A stretch of DNA of 64,000 bases from Bimuria novae-zelandiae CBS 107.79 (lineage: Eukaryota; Ascomycota; Dothideomycetes; Pleosporales; Didymosphaeriaceae). Below the pieces are notes generated by a model, which was not told where the DNA came from, made no database searches, and saw only the letters and a list, made by a program, of their open reading frames with translations. The translations under genes were made by a program, and so were the position numbers. The stretch's first letter is position 1. Every line of letters starts with the position of its first letter. The stretch lies in the NCBI GenBank assembly GCA_010015655.1, contig ML976658.1, positions 552,795-616,794 on the forward strand, written 5' to 3'. This document shows positions 44,035-54,738 of this stretch, in pieces.

Positions 44035-45842
44035 ATGGCTGAAAAGCCAGAGGCAGACAGTGGCGCTGCCATCCAAGAACCAACCAGAGATCCCAATGCA
44101 CGACCAGAATGCTTCCGCTCCACGGTGCAAGAGGTTTTGTTCGTGATCTCGGTCACCATGGCCGTCGCCATGTCGGCGTTCCTGTCTGGATCGGTAACGG
44201 TCTCTGTGACTTTCGCAGGGAGAGACTTGGATATGTCGACTGCTGAAGTGACGTGGATGAGTGCGGCGACTTCGTACGTACCACTGCATTCGCATCACTC
44301 CTATTGCGCCATGACTGACTCAATAGTCTCTCTTCCGGGTCCCTGCTGCTCTTCTTCGGCAGTTTTGCGGATCTTTTCGGAAGAAAGTCTATGTTTATTG
44401 GCTCGATGTTTCTCTTCGCGGTTTTCTCACTTGGTGCAGGCTTCTCCAAGAATGGCGTTACGCTGGATATCATGTGCGGGATACTGGGCATCTTCGGCGC
44501 CTCAGCTGTACCTGCTGCGCAAGGGATGCTGGGCACTATCTACGACCAACCGTCACAACGAAAGAATAAGGCTTTTGGATGCTTTAGCGCGGGCAATCCG
44601 TTGGGATTCGTTTTCGGCATAATTTTCTCTGGACTGGCTACTCAACTGTTCAGCTGGAGGGCAGCATTCTGGCTGCTGGCCATTGTTTATCTGGTGGTCA
44701 GCATCTTGGCGGCAGTTTTTGTGCCGCCAGATTATGCAGCCAAGGTTCCGTGGAATAGTGAGACACTGAAGAGATTGGATTTGCCGGGGACGTCGATGAC
44801 TATTCTCGGAATCGGCATGTTCTGCGCGGCATTGACGTGAGTTGGGAGTATGAGTCTACTAGTCTATACTGACAGGAGCAGCCTCGGCGGCGACGCACCA
44901 AATGGCTGGAAAACACCATACGTTCTCGTTCTACTCATCATCGGCACGTTGTTGATTGTTGCGTTCATCTTCTGGGAGATCAAGTACCCTTACGCTATGA
45001 TCGATATGACGATTTGGAAGGACCGAAACTTTTCTCTTGTAAGGCATCCATCCGTACCCGTCAGATATGGAACACTAATTCTGCAAAGTTACTAGCGGTC
45101 TTATCTTTGGGCTTCATCGGCTTTCCCGTCGTCACCTTCTGGCTGTCACTATGGTTCCAGAGATTCTTAGGATACACCTCGCTCATGACCGGTGTCCACA
45201 TGCTTCCCATGGCCGTCTGCGGCGTCCTCGCAAACGTTGTTGTGGCCCTCATCCAGCATAAAGTCTCCAACACACTGATAATGGCCATCGGTGCTTTTAG
45301 CTACGTCGTCTCTTTCTTGCTCATAGCTGTACAGCGCTCCGGGGACTCCTACTGGGCATTTTCCTTCCCTGGGCTTTGCTTAATTGTCGTGGGAGCAGAC
45401 TTCCAGTTCGTCGTTACGAATGTGAGTACTACCAAGCATTTCCCTGAGACGAAACTCACGCTAGTAGATGTACGTCATGTCCTCGATGCCGCCGAATAAA
45501 CAGTCGATTGCAGGCTCGCTCTTACAGACGCTCACGCGGTTATCTCAAGCCGTGGGTATGGGCATCGCCACTGCAATTTACGACGCCGTGGAGCGAAGCC
45601 CTTCTACCTCTGGCTACTATGCGAACGACCCCATAGCGCCTTATGCTGGAACTTTCTGGTTTGCGACTGGAATGGCTACCTTGGGTGTGATCCTGGTGCC
45701 GTTCCTGACGATAGGTACACAGGGGCATCATGGAGACGAAGGGCGCTCAGCGGACGGGAGCAGCGTGGATGTATCTTCACCGGTGTCTCAAGAAGAAAAG
45801 TCAAGTGGGCAAGTAGCGATAAGAGGTAGCACAGAGGTATAA
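44035..45842 (+). CDS. MFS multidrug transporter (DHA family)
   Basis: Proton antiporter of drugs or metabolites. Exons: 44035-44273, 44327-44836, 44876-45038, 45089-45421 and 45468-45842, giving 539 residues. About 14 membrane segments, as in the DHA2 type. Motifs: EVTWMSAATSLSSGSLLLFF over a splice join, loop 2-3 GSFADLFGRKSMFIGSMFLF, then GASAVPAAQGMLGTIY, GCFSAGNPLGFVFGIIFSG and RAAFWLLAIVYLV. Later helices include IGFPVVTFWLSLWFQRFLGY and NKQSIAGSLLQTLTRLSQAVG. The C-terminal tail is Ser-rich and soluble. A transposon end lies about 150 bp upstream, so promoter sequence is very short or borrowed. Substrate unknown. Confidence 0.88.
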
Positions 45843-46150
45843 CTGGCTTGACTAGGTCCTGAATCGAAGATTGAGTACGAAGAGTACGAAGTCCAGTTCC
45901 CGAGATCGATATCCGTGTTCGAAGGGTCGTCAGACCGAAGTCGTACCAGCCCCAAAGGGCGACCGGCTCTCTAGCGTCGACGATTTTCACGTCCCTGCAG
46001 GAAAAGCTTCGGTTCTAGAAGCGTGTGCAGCGATTTACGAGGCATTGAGGACCGAATGTACAATGGCAGATCCTTCTTGCGCAGCTTATAAAAGCTTGAC
46101 CGTCCTGCCAAGCACATTTGCACATGCATCTTCCGCTCCACTCAAGAACC
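45843..46150. other. Intergenic region with the cupin promoter
   Basis: A TATAAAA box at 46087-46093 lies about 60 bp before the cupin start. No gene. Confidence 0.5.
46087..46093 (+). promoter_or_regulatory. TATA box of the quercetinase-like pseudogene
   Basis: TATAAAA at a plausible distance from the ATG at 46151; the box is intact although the gene is broken. Confidence 0.5.
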
Positions 46151-47273
46151 ATGCACCCACTGGCTTTCCTGCTTGCAACTCTCGCTCCTTTGGCATTGTC
46201 CAAGGCGATTGAAATAACGGATACCTTGCCCGACCGTCCCGTTCCGTTCGTCGTGAGACATCTTGATGGACTGAAAGTGCTGCTCGCAGACAATGTCTTC
46301 AGAACCTTGACAGACACAAGCAACCCCATCACCGGCAGCGCGAATCCCGCCGCCGGTGACTTCAGTCCGCTCCTCACAAACGGCAAGCCCAACCAAGCCG
46401 TACCACCGCACTGCGTATGTCCACCCAGCATCTCAACTCCCTAACCCATTCCAGAATAACGGACTGACTTGGAATCCCCTAGCACGCCCACTGGCACGAA
46501 ACCTTCCTCCCCATGACCGGCACCGTCGCGTCTGGGCCAACGGCCACCCACGCGACCTCGGCGCCGGCGACTTCGCCGTGGTCCCCGGTCACACAAACCA
46601 CTCGTACCAATTCGTCGCGCAAGAAACAGTTTCTGGGCTTTATCCAACCCGCGGAGTTCGACGCGTACTTCGCCAACATCTCCACGCCCTGGCACCCTGC
46701 GCACAACGTGCCGTTCCCGCCCGACTAGCCGCTCCCGTTCCTGGGAGAGTCGTTCGCGAAGGCCGCCGTCGCGTATGATATCCAGCGCGTGAATGTGTCG
46801 TGGGGGGAGAAGGGCGCTTGCGATCGGGATTGGCACGAGGGCAACACGACGTTGCCGGGGGATGCGGCGACGCCGTATTTTTTGGCGAATAGCGCGGGGC
46901 CGCATCACTGGCACGAAGAATCCGGCGCCGTTCTCTCACCGCTTGCAAACCCCCTCCAAACTGAAGGGAATTTCACGCTCACGCAGGTGAGTATGCGGAA
47001 GACGCCGGCGAACGCGACGCTGCCTAGCTGGACGAGTAAGGAGCATCAGTTTGTGTATGGGATGAGGGGGAAGGTGTCGTTGGGATTGAAGGGGAGACGG
47101 TGGAGCTGATTAAGGGGGATGCGCTGTTTATATCGGTGGGGACGGAGGTGCGGGTTAGGAGCGAGGTTAATTATAATAAGTTTTTGTGGTGTTCGGGGGG
47201 CGTAGGAGATGTGGATAGTCAGATAATGGAGAGGGGGGTAGAGTGGGCGTTTTCGACGCCGCCGGCGCATTGA
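46151..47273 (+). pseudogene. Secreted quercetin 2,3-dioxygenase-like bicupin, disrupted
   Basis: Quercetinases are secreted copper bicupins that open the flavonol ring. Signal peptide MHPLAFLLATLAPLALSKA; first exon ends PPHC, then a 69-nt intron (46414-46482), then HAHWHETFLPMTGTV with the metal-binding His and Glu. Breaks: one base missing after GTV (near 46525), shifting into RVWANGHPRDLGAGDFAVVP; a second shift near 46629 back to FLGFIQPAEFDAYFANISTP; TAG at 46725-46727 in PPD-PLPF; and one G missing near 47090 between VSLGLKG and TVELIKGDALF. Between breaks the second cupin (HHWHEESGAV) reads well to FSTPPAH. The protein is full length in pieces, so decay is recent. Confidence 0.82.
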
Positions 47274-47985
47274 GATGGACGAGGGTGTGTGGGTGGGATG
47301 AGGTCGGATGCGGTGCCCGTAAGTAGGAGAAGTGGAGAAATGATCATGAATACATGCTGATGAGACTCAACCCCAGAAAGAAAATAGATCCAGTGTTCTA
47401 CGGTCACTGGGAGCGTTCATCTTTGTCGAATATGCACAGTGCTAAGTACCAAAGGTTCGGGTCCTCAAATGCTTCCTCCTGTGTTTCGAGGCCTCACTGC
47501 ATCATCGGTCGCTACAGCAGGGGCCCATTGTGAAAACCACAAACTATCAACTGCAGCTGAAAAGTTTAGCATGGCTAATTCTCAATCTTTTCGCGGTTGC
47601 AGTATAGGGGCGCAAATACTTTAGTTAGGACTCTCTGAATGGACTCCGCATCAGGAAAACGTGCCGTGACTGTAGCTCCGCGGATGAGCCAAAGTATTAC
47701 CAATCAGACAAAAAGCTACTCATATCTGTATTCTTGTAGATGCCGAAGTCTACCTTTCCCATGTTTCCTTCCACGGGTAGAACCTGCATGAACGATACAT
47801 CCACCTTCCTAATCCAGCAATGATCTTGCATCGCGCACCATATCTCCACAAATGCCGCGATATAAACTAGAGTCCATTCGTCCAGCTATAAGAATACCAA
47901 GACTCTACACGACATCATATAAACGACAAATATCGCGGATTCACCATGCAGGCCGTTCGGATCGAGCACCTACACCACTCCCACC
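47274..47985. other. Intergenic region upstream of the S51 peptidase
   Basis: No gene. A TATAAA element at 47861-47866 is 120 bp before the start of the next gene. Confidence 0.5.
47861..47866 (+). promoter_or_regulatory. TATA box of the S51 peptidase gene
   Basis: TATAAA 120 bp before the start codon in otherwise mixed sequence. Confidence 0.45.
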
Positions 47986-48849
47986 ATGCGCATCATAACC
48001 CTCTTTTCCTTCGCCCTTGCAACCACTACATCACTCGCCTTCCCTTCCTCTAAACCCACTCCCCGTGACACCAACTCCACCATCGGCCCCGAAAAAGGCT
48101 ACCTCGTCATCGTCGGCGGCAACCTCCAAAGCGAATCTATCTACAGCCGCATCATCGCCCTCGCCGGCGGCCCCAGCGCCTCCATCATCGTCGTCCCCAC
48201 AGCCGGCGGCGAACCCACCTACGGGCAGAACTTCTCGACCGCATTAACTTTCAGAGAGCTCGGCGCCACCAACGTAAACGTGCTGCACACGTACGACCCC
48301 GCGGTCGCGGACACAGACGCCTTCGTCGCGCCGCTGATAACCGCAGACGCGGTGTTCTTCGGCGGAGGCCGCCAGTGGCGTCTCGTAGACGCGTACGCAG
48401 GGACGAAGACGGAAGTTGCGTTTAACGAAGTCTTGGAACGAGGAGGCGTGATCAGCGGGAGCTCCGCAGGCGCGAGTATCATCGGGAGTTTCCTCGCCCG
48501 CGGGGACACTTCTGGGAATGATATCCTAGTTGGCGATCACACTGTTGGATTTGGGTACCTTAAGAATTCAGCGATCGATCAGCACGTTCTGGTGAGGAAT
48601 CGGCACTTCGACATGTTCCAGATCTTGGAGGTACAGCCGGAGCTGTTGGGTATTGCGATTGATGAGGATACCGCGGTGGTGGTGAGCGGGAATGATGCGG
48701 AGGTGATCGGGAGCACGTATGCGTTGATTTACGACGGCGGGTTTTGGAGTAGGGATGGGAGTGGGGGGAAGTATGATTTGCCGGAGAAGAAGTTTTATTT
48801 TTTGAAGGAGGGGGATCGGTATGATTTGGCGGCGAGGAGTGAGCTGTGA
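47986..48849 (+). CDS. Secreted S51-family (cyanophycinase-like) serine peptidase
   Basis: Peptidase family S51 contains dipeptidase E and cyanophycinase. Single exon, 287 residues, with a signal peptide (MRIITLFSFALATTTSLAFP). Core: GYLVIVGGNLQSESIYSRII, IIVVPTAGGEP, the ADAVFFGGGRQWRLV segment, and the nucleophile elbow GGVISGSSAGASIIG. DQHVLVRNRHFDMFQIL and LLGIAIDEDTAVVV complete the fold. Length is close to bacterial cyanophycinases. Fungi do not make cyanophycin, so the substrate is probably another Asp-containing peptide or bacterial material (inference). Confidence 0.87.
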   Translation: MRIITLFSFALATTTSLAFPSSKPTPRDTNSTIGPEKGYLVIVGGNLQSESIYSRIIALAGGPSASIIVVPTAGGEPTYGQNFSTALTFRELGATNVNVLHTYDPAVADTDAFVAPLITADAVFFGGGRQWRLVDAYAGTKTEVAFNEVLERGGVISGSSAGASIIGSFLARGDTSGNDILVGDHTVGFGYLKNSAIDQHVLVRNRHFDMFQILEVQPELLGIAIDEDTAVVVSGNDAEVIGSTYALIYDGGFWSRDGSGGKYDLPEKKFYFLKEGDRYDLAARSEL

Positions 48850-49399
48850 GCGTGTAGATGGAGAGATCGTTATTTATTCTTGCGGTAGGTAGCGGTGATG
48901 ATGGTGTTGTTCACTTGTTGGTGATGATGATGCTCATTGCTGCGTGCAATTGTTGGACCCGCTGGTTTACATTGTGAGGGACAAATACAGTCCTCACAAC
49001 ACGAAAGAAACCACATGGAGATTGTTGATGTAGCTTTTCTTTTATCTTCTTCAACGACCTGAATAGATCATTTGCTGATGTAAGCTTTTAGAGCACCCCT
49101 TGGACATTGTAAGAGTATCGTAATATTGGAGCTATGGTGCTATCGGAGGCTATATACTAGGGCTAGGCTAGCTGGGAAGGTCCACTCTGACAGAAATCAA
49201 CGTCCCATTGGTCACTATCGCATGTAGCAATGACGCGGCACCTTCGGCGACCTGATAATAGCTGTATCCAGGGTTCGTTCCACACGGTCCTCCAGCGGTA
49301 CCACATAGACTCGTTGCAACACGGTTTTTGGTAGTCATATCAATGCAACTCGAGAGAAAGAACCAGAACCACCATAAGCTCTATCAGTAGGTCTTTAGG
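48850..49399. other. Intergenic region before the repeat array
   Basis: No gene recognised. One TTTTAGAGC core at about 49087 already resembles the array motif. Confidence 0.45.
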
Positions 49400-51029
49400 A
49401 TTCCGGGCAGAGACGAAAAGCGAAGGAAAAATTATATCATCACGTGCTCAATTTTGATACCACAGCCTCAAAGCCAGGCCATCTCTTCCCTCTCCATGGT
49501 TTAATGTCTGTATGTTTTAGGAACGAGACACCATGCTGGTGGACAAAGCCACTTCTAAAGACCAGCGCGTTTCGCACCACGTCTTTTGGTTCTGGAAGCT
49601 TGCCTGAGCTCGGGGGAAGAGTTGACCGAGTGGGGTTACGCATTTTCTACCACCAAGACGGGAACTGGACATGGGAAGATTGTCCTGAACATTTTAATAA
49701 TCAGCGTGGGAATCAACAGAACCTACGCGGTTCTTCTCTCCCGTGAGGAACGACATTCCTAGTTTTGATTCTGAGATCTGCTGTCTCGCTACCTTCATTG
49801 TCTGAGTCTGGGATTTATTTTTGGAAAAGAGTACTGCAGCTCATGGGTCTTTGTGATAACTACTTGAGTAGTCGAGGCGATTGTGTGAGACTTGAAGAAG
49901 CCTTTAGAGCAATTCATAAACTCGTTTTTTTTCAATGGGTATTGGAGACTCTTTCTTTCTGCTTCCATGAGGCTTGGAGCTGGAAATTTTCAACCGAGCA
50001 GAGCACTCCGCACATGCTTGTCTAGTTCCTCCATCGCTGTTGTCAGAGGCCCTTTCAGATACCCTGAAGTGCACAGAACAAGACATGCGAACCTCGAGGC
50101 ACGTCTTTAGCACCAGGAGTCTACCCCTCACTTTTCCATGAAGTGAGAGAAAGCGGTTATGCAAACGAACGTGGAGCACTGCTCATGCGCCAATTCTTCT
50201 CTGCTTGGATTTTCATAGTCCTCCATGTTATTCAGGCGCTCTAGGAAACCGCATAAGGCCTTTTTTCTTGGATTTCGGTTTTAGAGCCTTCTCCACCTGT
50301 TTCCATGTTTTTATGTGTGACGGTTTAGGACATGAAGCTTGGGCCACCCGCGTACGTGCGGCCCGTGCACGTGATCCACGTGATCCACAGTATATAGCTC
50401 CATAGAGTAGCTTCTCAATCAAAACAACGATTGCCTCAACACTCTTTTTTCGACGTCACATTATGATTCGAATGTTTCGCCTAAGCGAGCTCATGTGGGT
50501 TGTCATGCCCCGTTTGGGGCCTGAGAAGTACACCTCATCACACATAAGTGCACAAGGTCACGGCATACCTCTTGGTCAATCTTGATTCTGGTACCGGGTT
50601 CGGTTCCCCCTCTTGCATGAAGAAGAGGGAGATCTGTTTGGAGTCAAGCACAACGAAGTGCTCATGGCAAGGATGGTTGGCCGTTTTGATCTTGTGAGGC
50701 TTTATGGATCCCACGGAAACGCTCCCGGACATTTCCTCGACGCATTGCCTCTTCAGCTTTGATGCTAAGATTACTCCATCTTGGCCCACATAAGCTTTTA
50801 CAACCTGAAATTCGGCGGAAAAACACGTTACACCGCTCATAGACAAATGCGCCCATTGTTTTGGAGTTCGAAGGCTCTTAATTATAGGGAGTCGCTGCAG
50901 AACAAACAGTGAGCTTTAAGATATTGGCTTTCGATGCTAGAGTCAAATCCCCTCCGCCTCAACATGATATAATTTTCTCACAAATTTTTGTTTGTCCGCG
51001 CGGGACGTGCCTCCATGGAATCTCATTAT

Positions 51030-51500
51030 CACTAATTCTATTAAAGCTTTTTTTTAATACTTAAACTTAAGGTTCTTGCGTTCCTATCGCTTATATTCTT
51101 ACTAGTATAGCTTTTACTGAGTAGTAGTAAAGTAAGCTATTAATATAGCTTCTTTATTATAATTTATAAGTTGCGGTTTAGTTAGTGCCGTTAACGTAGG
51201 TAGGTCTACTATTATTATAGTAAGACCTACGTACTACTAAAGGTTATTCTTTTATATAGTATCCTTTTAAATAAATAACTATTTATGCTAATCGTCGGCT
51301 TAATTAAGGATAATAGTTACCTAGGTAACTATAGGATCTAACTTAATAGTTATTATATAGGGTATTAGTAATTTGGCGGCTCTATATAGTATAATTAATT
51401 ATAATCTAGATCGTAGGTGCTAATTAGTAAGTTATAAGTAAGTAAGCTTTAATCGTGCGATCTTCTTCGCAATCCGTTATAAGCTTAATTACAATCTGGG
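51030..51500. repeat. RIP-mutated AT-rich remnant inside the array
   Basis: About 470 bp with almost no CA/TG dinucleotides, stops in all frames and sharp edges against mixed sequence. Contains a near-perfect hairpin around 51205-51240 (GTAGGTCT...AGACCTAC). Probably an old transposon fragment; family unknown. Confidence 0.65.
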
Positions 51501-53988
51501 CTTATAACTGTCCTAGTAGAAAAGATTGTGGAATTCTCTCTGTCTAGAGTGTACTATCTGGAAGCTGCGGAGTATGTAGATGCACGAGCGTAAACATCGC
51601 TAGTACCAGATAGGTGTAGCCCTCTCAGAAAGGTGAGTGGCAACCAAGCAAGGGTGGAGTAACCATCTCATAGGGTAAGAGCCATCAAACCGTCACAAAA
51701 TTACTGTAGTTTTAGTCCCGGAACTCATATAGTCCTCATCGAGAGAATTTTTCCACCCCGGATCATGAATCCTCCATGTCCTTCATGGATTCTTCCATCA
51801 GTGCTTAAGTTTATGGAGGCAGTTTCGTCCCGGCCTCATGTGAACATGCCAATTTTCATTTGTCAAGAGAACAGCGAGCCGTCCATGTCATACTGGTAGG
51901 ATTTTTTTTTAGTCTTCAAGCACATGCGGGCAGGTACAGTCCCAAAATTCATGGCCAAATCGGGTGAGTCATTTGTCGAGACCAAACCCAGGTCTTCCAT
52001 CACAGCGATGTCATCATTTTTTAGTGACCCATTCCATGCGGAAAGATCCAGCTCCTGCCTCCATACCCATGTATTCCATAGTATTTGCGAACAGAGCAGC
52101 AATATCTCCATATCGGGTTTTCAAACTTCTTTTTAGTCCTCAAATCCATGCCTCCAGATCCAACCAGCCTCCATTTCCGGCAAAGTAGAATATTTTTCGA
52201 AAGCCGGAAGCGACTCTATCATCGAAAGAATCCCGGACAGTTTCAATACTCCAGTCACAGCCATCCAACACCTGCATTCAACGGATGGTGTGGTAGATTT
52301 AATTCCTCCACATCGGGCTCCTTCTCGGTAGTTTTAGTCTCACGCCAACAACACGATTGTGTCGGGAAAGACGGGCCTAGAAGGTTGAATTTATATCCGC
52401 GAAACCCTCTAGTGCTGGGGAAAGTCGCTTGGATAGCATGCTGCTGTTGGCTGCTGTTTTCAGGCTCTCGAGAAGATTATGGGAGGGCTTCATAAGTCTG
52501 GGTTATGGTAATTTTGGAAGTTTGGAAGAGTTGATGTTACGAAGGAAGCCGGCTAGCACGACGCCCTTTCGAAGTGCTCCGTCTGCTTTTAAAATTTGTT
52601 GAGCAAGGTTGGCACAACAGCGGCATAGTTCAGATAGCAAGAATGTTTTAGAACTGTCGATGAGGCGAAGACGAGGCAGTCAAAACACTCATATGGTATG
52701 TGGTTTTGACGTTTGGTTGACTGTGAAGTAATGTGGACGAGGCGACGGCATGATCCCGTGGGTTGTACTTTTTGATATGGTTGATGAGGTTGATGAGGTT
52801 GAAGACAGGGAGCACGGCTCCCAGTCGTCGAATTTCGCGACCTTTTGTAGATCATTCGAAAAAGGCCGAACTCTTGGCCCATAAGGCCGACAGTACTATA
52901 TTTTTCGACGTCCAGTTTTGGAGTAGTTTTATAGTCGAAAGACGAAAAAGTACGACTCTCATATACCTGTCTTGCTACATTTTTGTTATCCACCGAGGAA
53001 GTCTAAAGTGTGTCGCACATATTATCATGTGTAGTGGCTTTTAGAGAATGCAGAGCAGCTATACCACAAAATTTTCGAAGAGACTGGGGGCCACGGCATC
53101 GATCTCGCAGTTGTGATTTTCAGAACAGGCCAAGCTCTCAAAGGAACAGGGCGAGCACGACTCCATTGTCTAAGTGTCCGTTGCTTTCAGTCTGTCTAAC
53201 AAGGTCCAAATCTCTGCCACATGATTGCTACCTACGGGGCTTTAGAGCGAGCAAAAAAGGCGTTTTAGATAGATCTTAAATCCCAACACGGCGGCGTAGT
53301 AGCACATATTCTGCACGTTTTAACACAAGTAGAACCATTCGAAGACATTGGCCAAGCACGGATCTCATGAAATCGATCATCTTTGCTTTTGGTCTGTTAA
53401 GCCCGCCCGAGTACTCCTCACATGCTTCATATTGTTCGTGGCTTTTAGAGAGAGCAGGCCAGCCAACCTCGCCAAAAAACTCCGAAACTTTGGAAGAGAC
53501 CGACGACAGCATGGCCCCTTTTCGTACACGTTTTCGATGCAGTCGATGAGCAGAAAAAACAAGGCGAACGTGGTCCCATATTGACGGATGATTCTGTTTT
53601 AGGCTTCTGTCGAGCGCGCGCGATTGCTTCTCACATTCATCTCTTTGTCAGTCGTTTTTAGAGCAAAAAGACCAGCCAGATCAGACTCTTCAAAATTTGA
53701 AGAAGACAGACCACAGCATGTCCGTTTATGATATAAGGTTTGCTTTTAGAGCAGTAGATAAGCTCAAGGCACGAGACAAACGTAGCTCCATTCTCTCTGC
53801 AGTAATTCTTTTTAGTTATCTACCGGACAGGCCCAAGTTCTTCCCTCATGAAATTCATACAATCCTTTTTTTCGAGCAGAAGCTCAAGAACGCGACTGAA
53901 TAATATCAACCTCGTGTAGTTTTTAGAGCATTAGCTGAGCTGAAGCGACAGGGCGTCTCGCCTCCCATTAAAGCCATGAAAACTGCTT

Positions 53989-54738
53989 TTAGTGGCGTCG
54001 TGCAAAACCACACGGATTCCCACATGATTGACCTTGAAAGGAAGTTTGAAGGCAAGCAGACCAACATGGCCAGAGCCTGGATGACTTTTCGAAGCCTCCC
54101 TCCATGAGGCCTTGGTGTACGCGATTTTTGGCTGCCCCACGTGCTTCTTCCATCAGGTGGTAAAAGTGGGGTTTTGGAATCAAACAGGCCGGCCCTGCCG
54201 GAATATCTTTGTCCGTCGTAAAGTCTCTCTCCCATGGGCTGGTAGGGCTAAGATTTTGAAGAGCCTGACGTGCTTCTCCCATGGGCTTGGTCAGGTTCTT
54301 TTTCAGAAGCAAGCAAACCAGCCATGCCGGAGTGTCTTTGTCAGTCCTACAGTCTCCTAAGTCCTCCATGGGTCCGTTGAATTGTTCTTTCAGACTCCCC
54401 GAAGTGCTTCTCACATTAGCCGTTATTATGTGACCTTTCAAAGGCCAGCAGAGCAGCCATCTTGCCTGTTTGTTCACCTTTTTAAATTTCTCCAATGCAG
54501 GTGTAATGCATGGCTGTAGAAATTCCAACGTGCTCCCCTCATGTGGTCGAAGCCTATGATTTTTAGGAGCGAGCAGAACAGTCATCGCGGCTTCAGGATC
54601 CCTTTTTAAACTCTCTTCCCCATCGGGTGCCTGATTGGACATTGTAAAGTGCATGAAGTGATCTCCGCATGATCTCGGTTTTCGAATTCTTTTAAGACCG
54701 AGCAGACCGCCATATACGGACCCGCATTCACTTTCCAT
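53989..54738 (-). CDS. Possible repeat protein encoded by the array
   Basis: A 249-residue open frame crossing at least five array units in one frame. Aligned units of 42-45 residues begin YGGLLGLK, MTVLLAPK, WLLCWPLK, WLVCLLLK and GPACLIPK. Later positions hold HV-x-ST or KPMGEAR-type segments and PME/PWE, with TDKDTPA or TDKDIPA ending two units. Neighbouring units on both sides show the same protein core but are cut by stops. By simple stop-codon odds a random frame this long is unlikely. No start context, introns or known family were found. It may be a surviving piece of a larger repeat gene. Confidence 0.35.
   Translation of the reverse strand: MESECGSVYGGLLGLKRIRKPRSCGDHFMHFTMSNQAPDGEESLKRDPEAAMTVLLAPKNHRLRPHEGSTLEFLQPCITPALEKFKKVNKQARWLLCWPLKGHIITANVRSTSGSLKEQFNGPMEDLGDCRTDKDTPAWLVCLLLKKNLTKPMGEARQALQNLSPTSPWERDFTTDKDIPAGPACLIPKPHFYHLMEEARGAAKNRVHQGLMEGGFEKSSRLWPCWSACLQTSFQGQSCGNPCGFARRH

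Noticed and set aside
46151..47273. Explaining all frameshifts as poor sequence
   Set aside because: Long conserved genes such as the aminopeptidase, PFKFB and RNase H1 show no break, so errors limited to three accessory genes would be a coincidence; single sites in G runs remain suspect.
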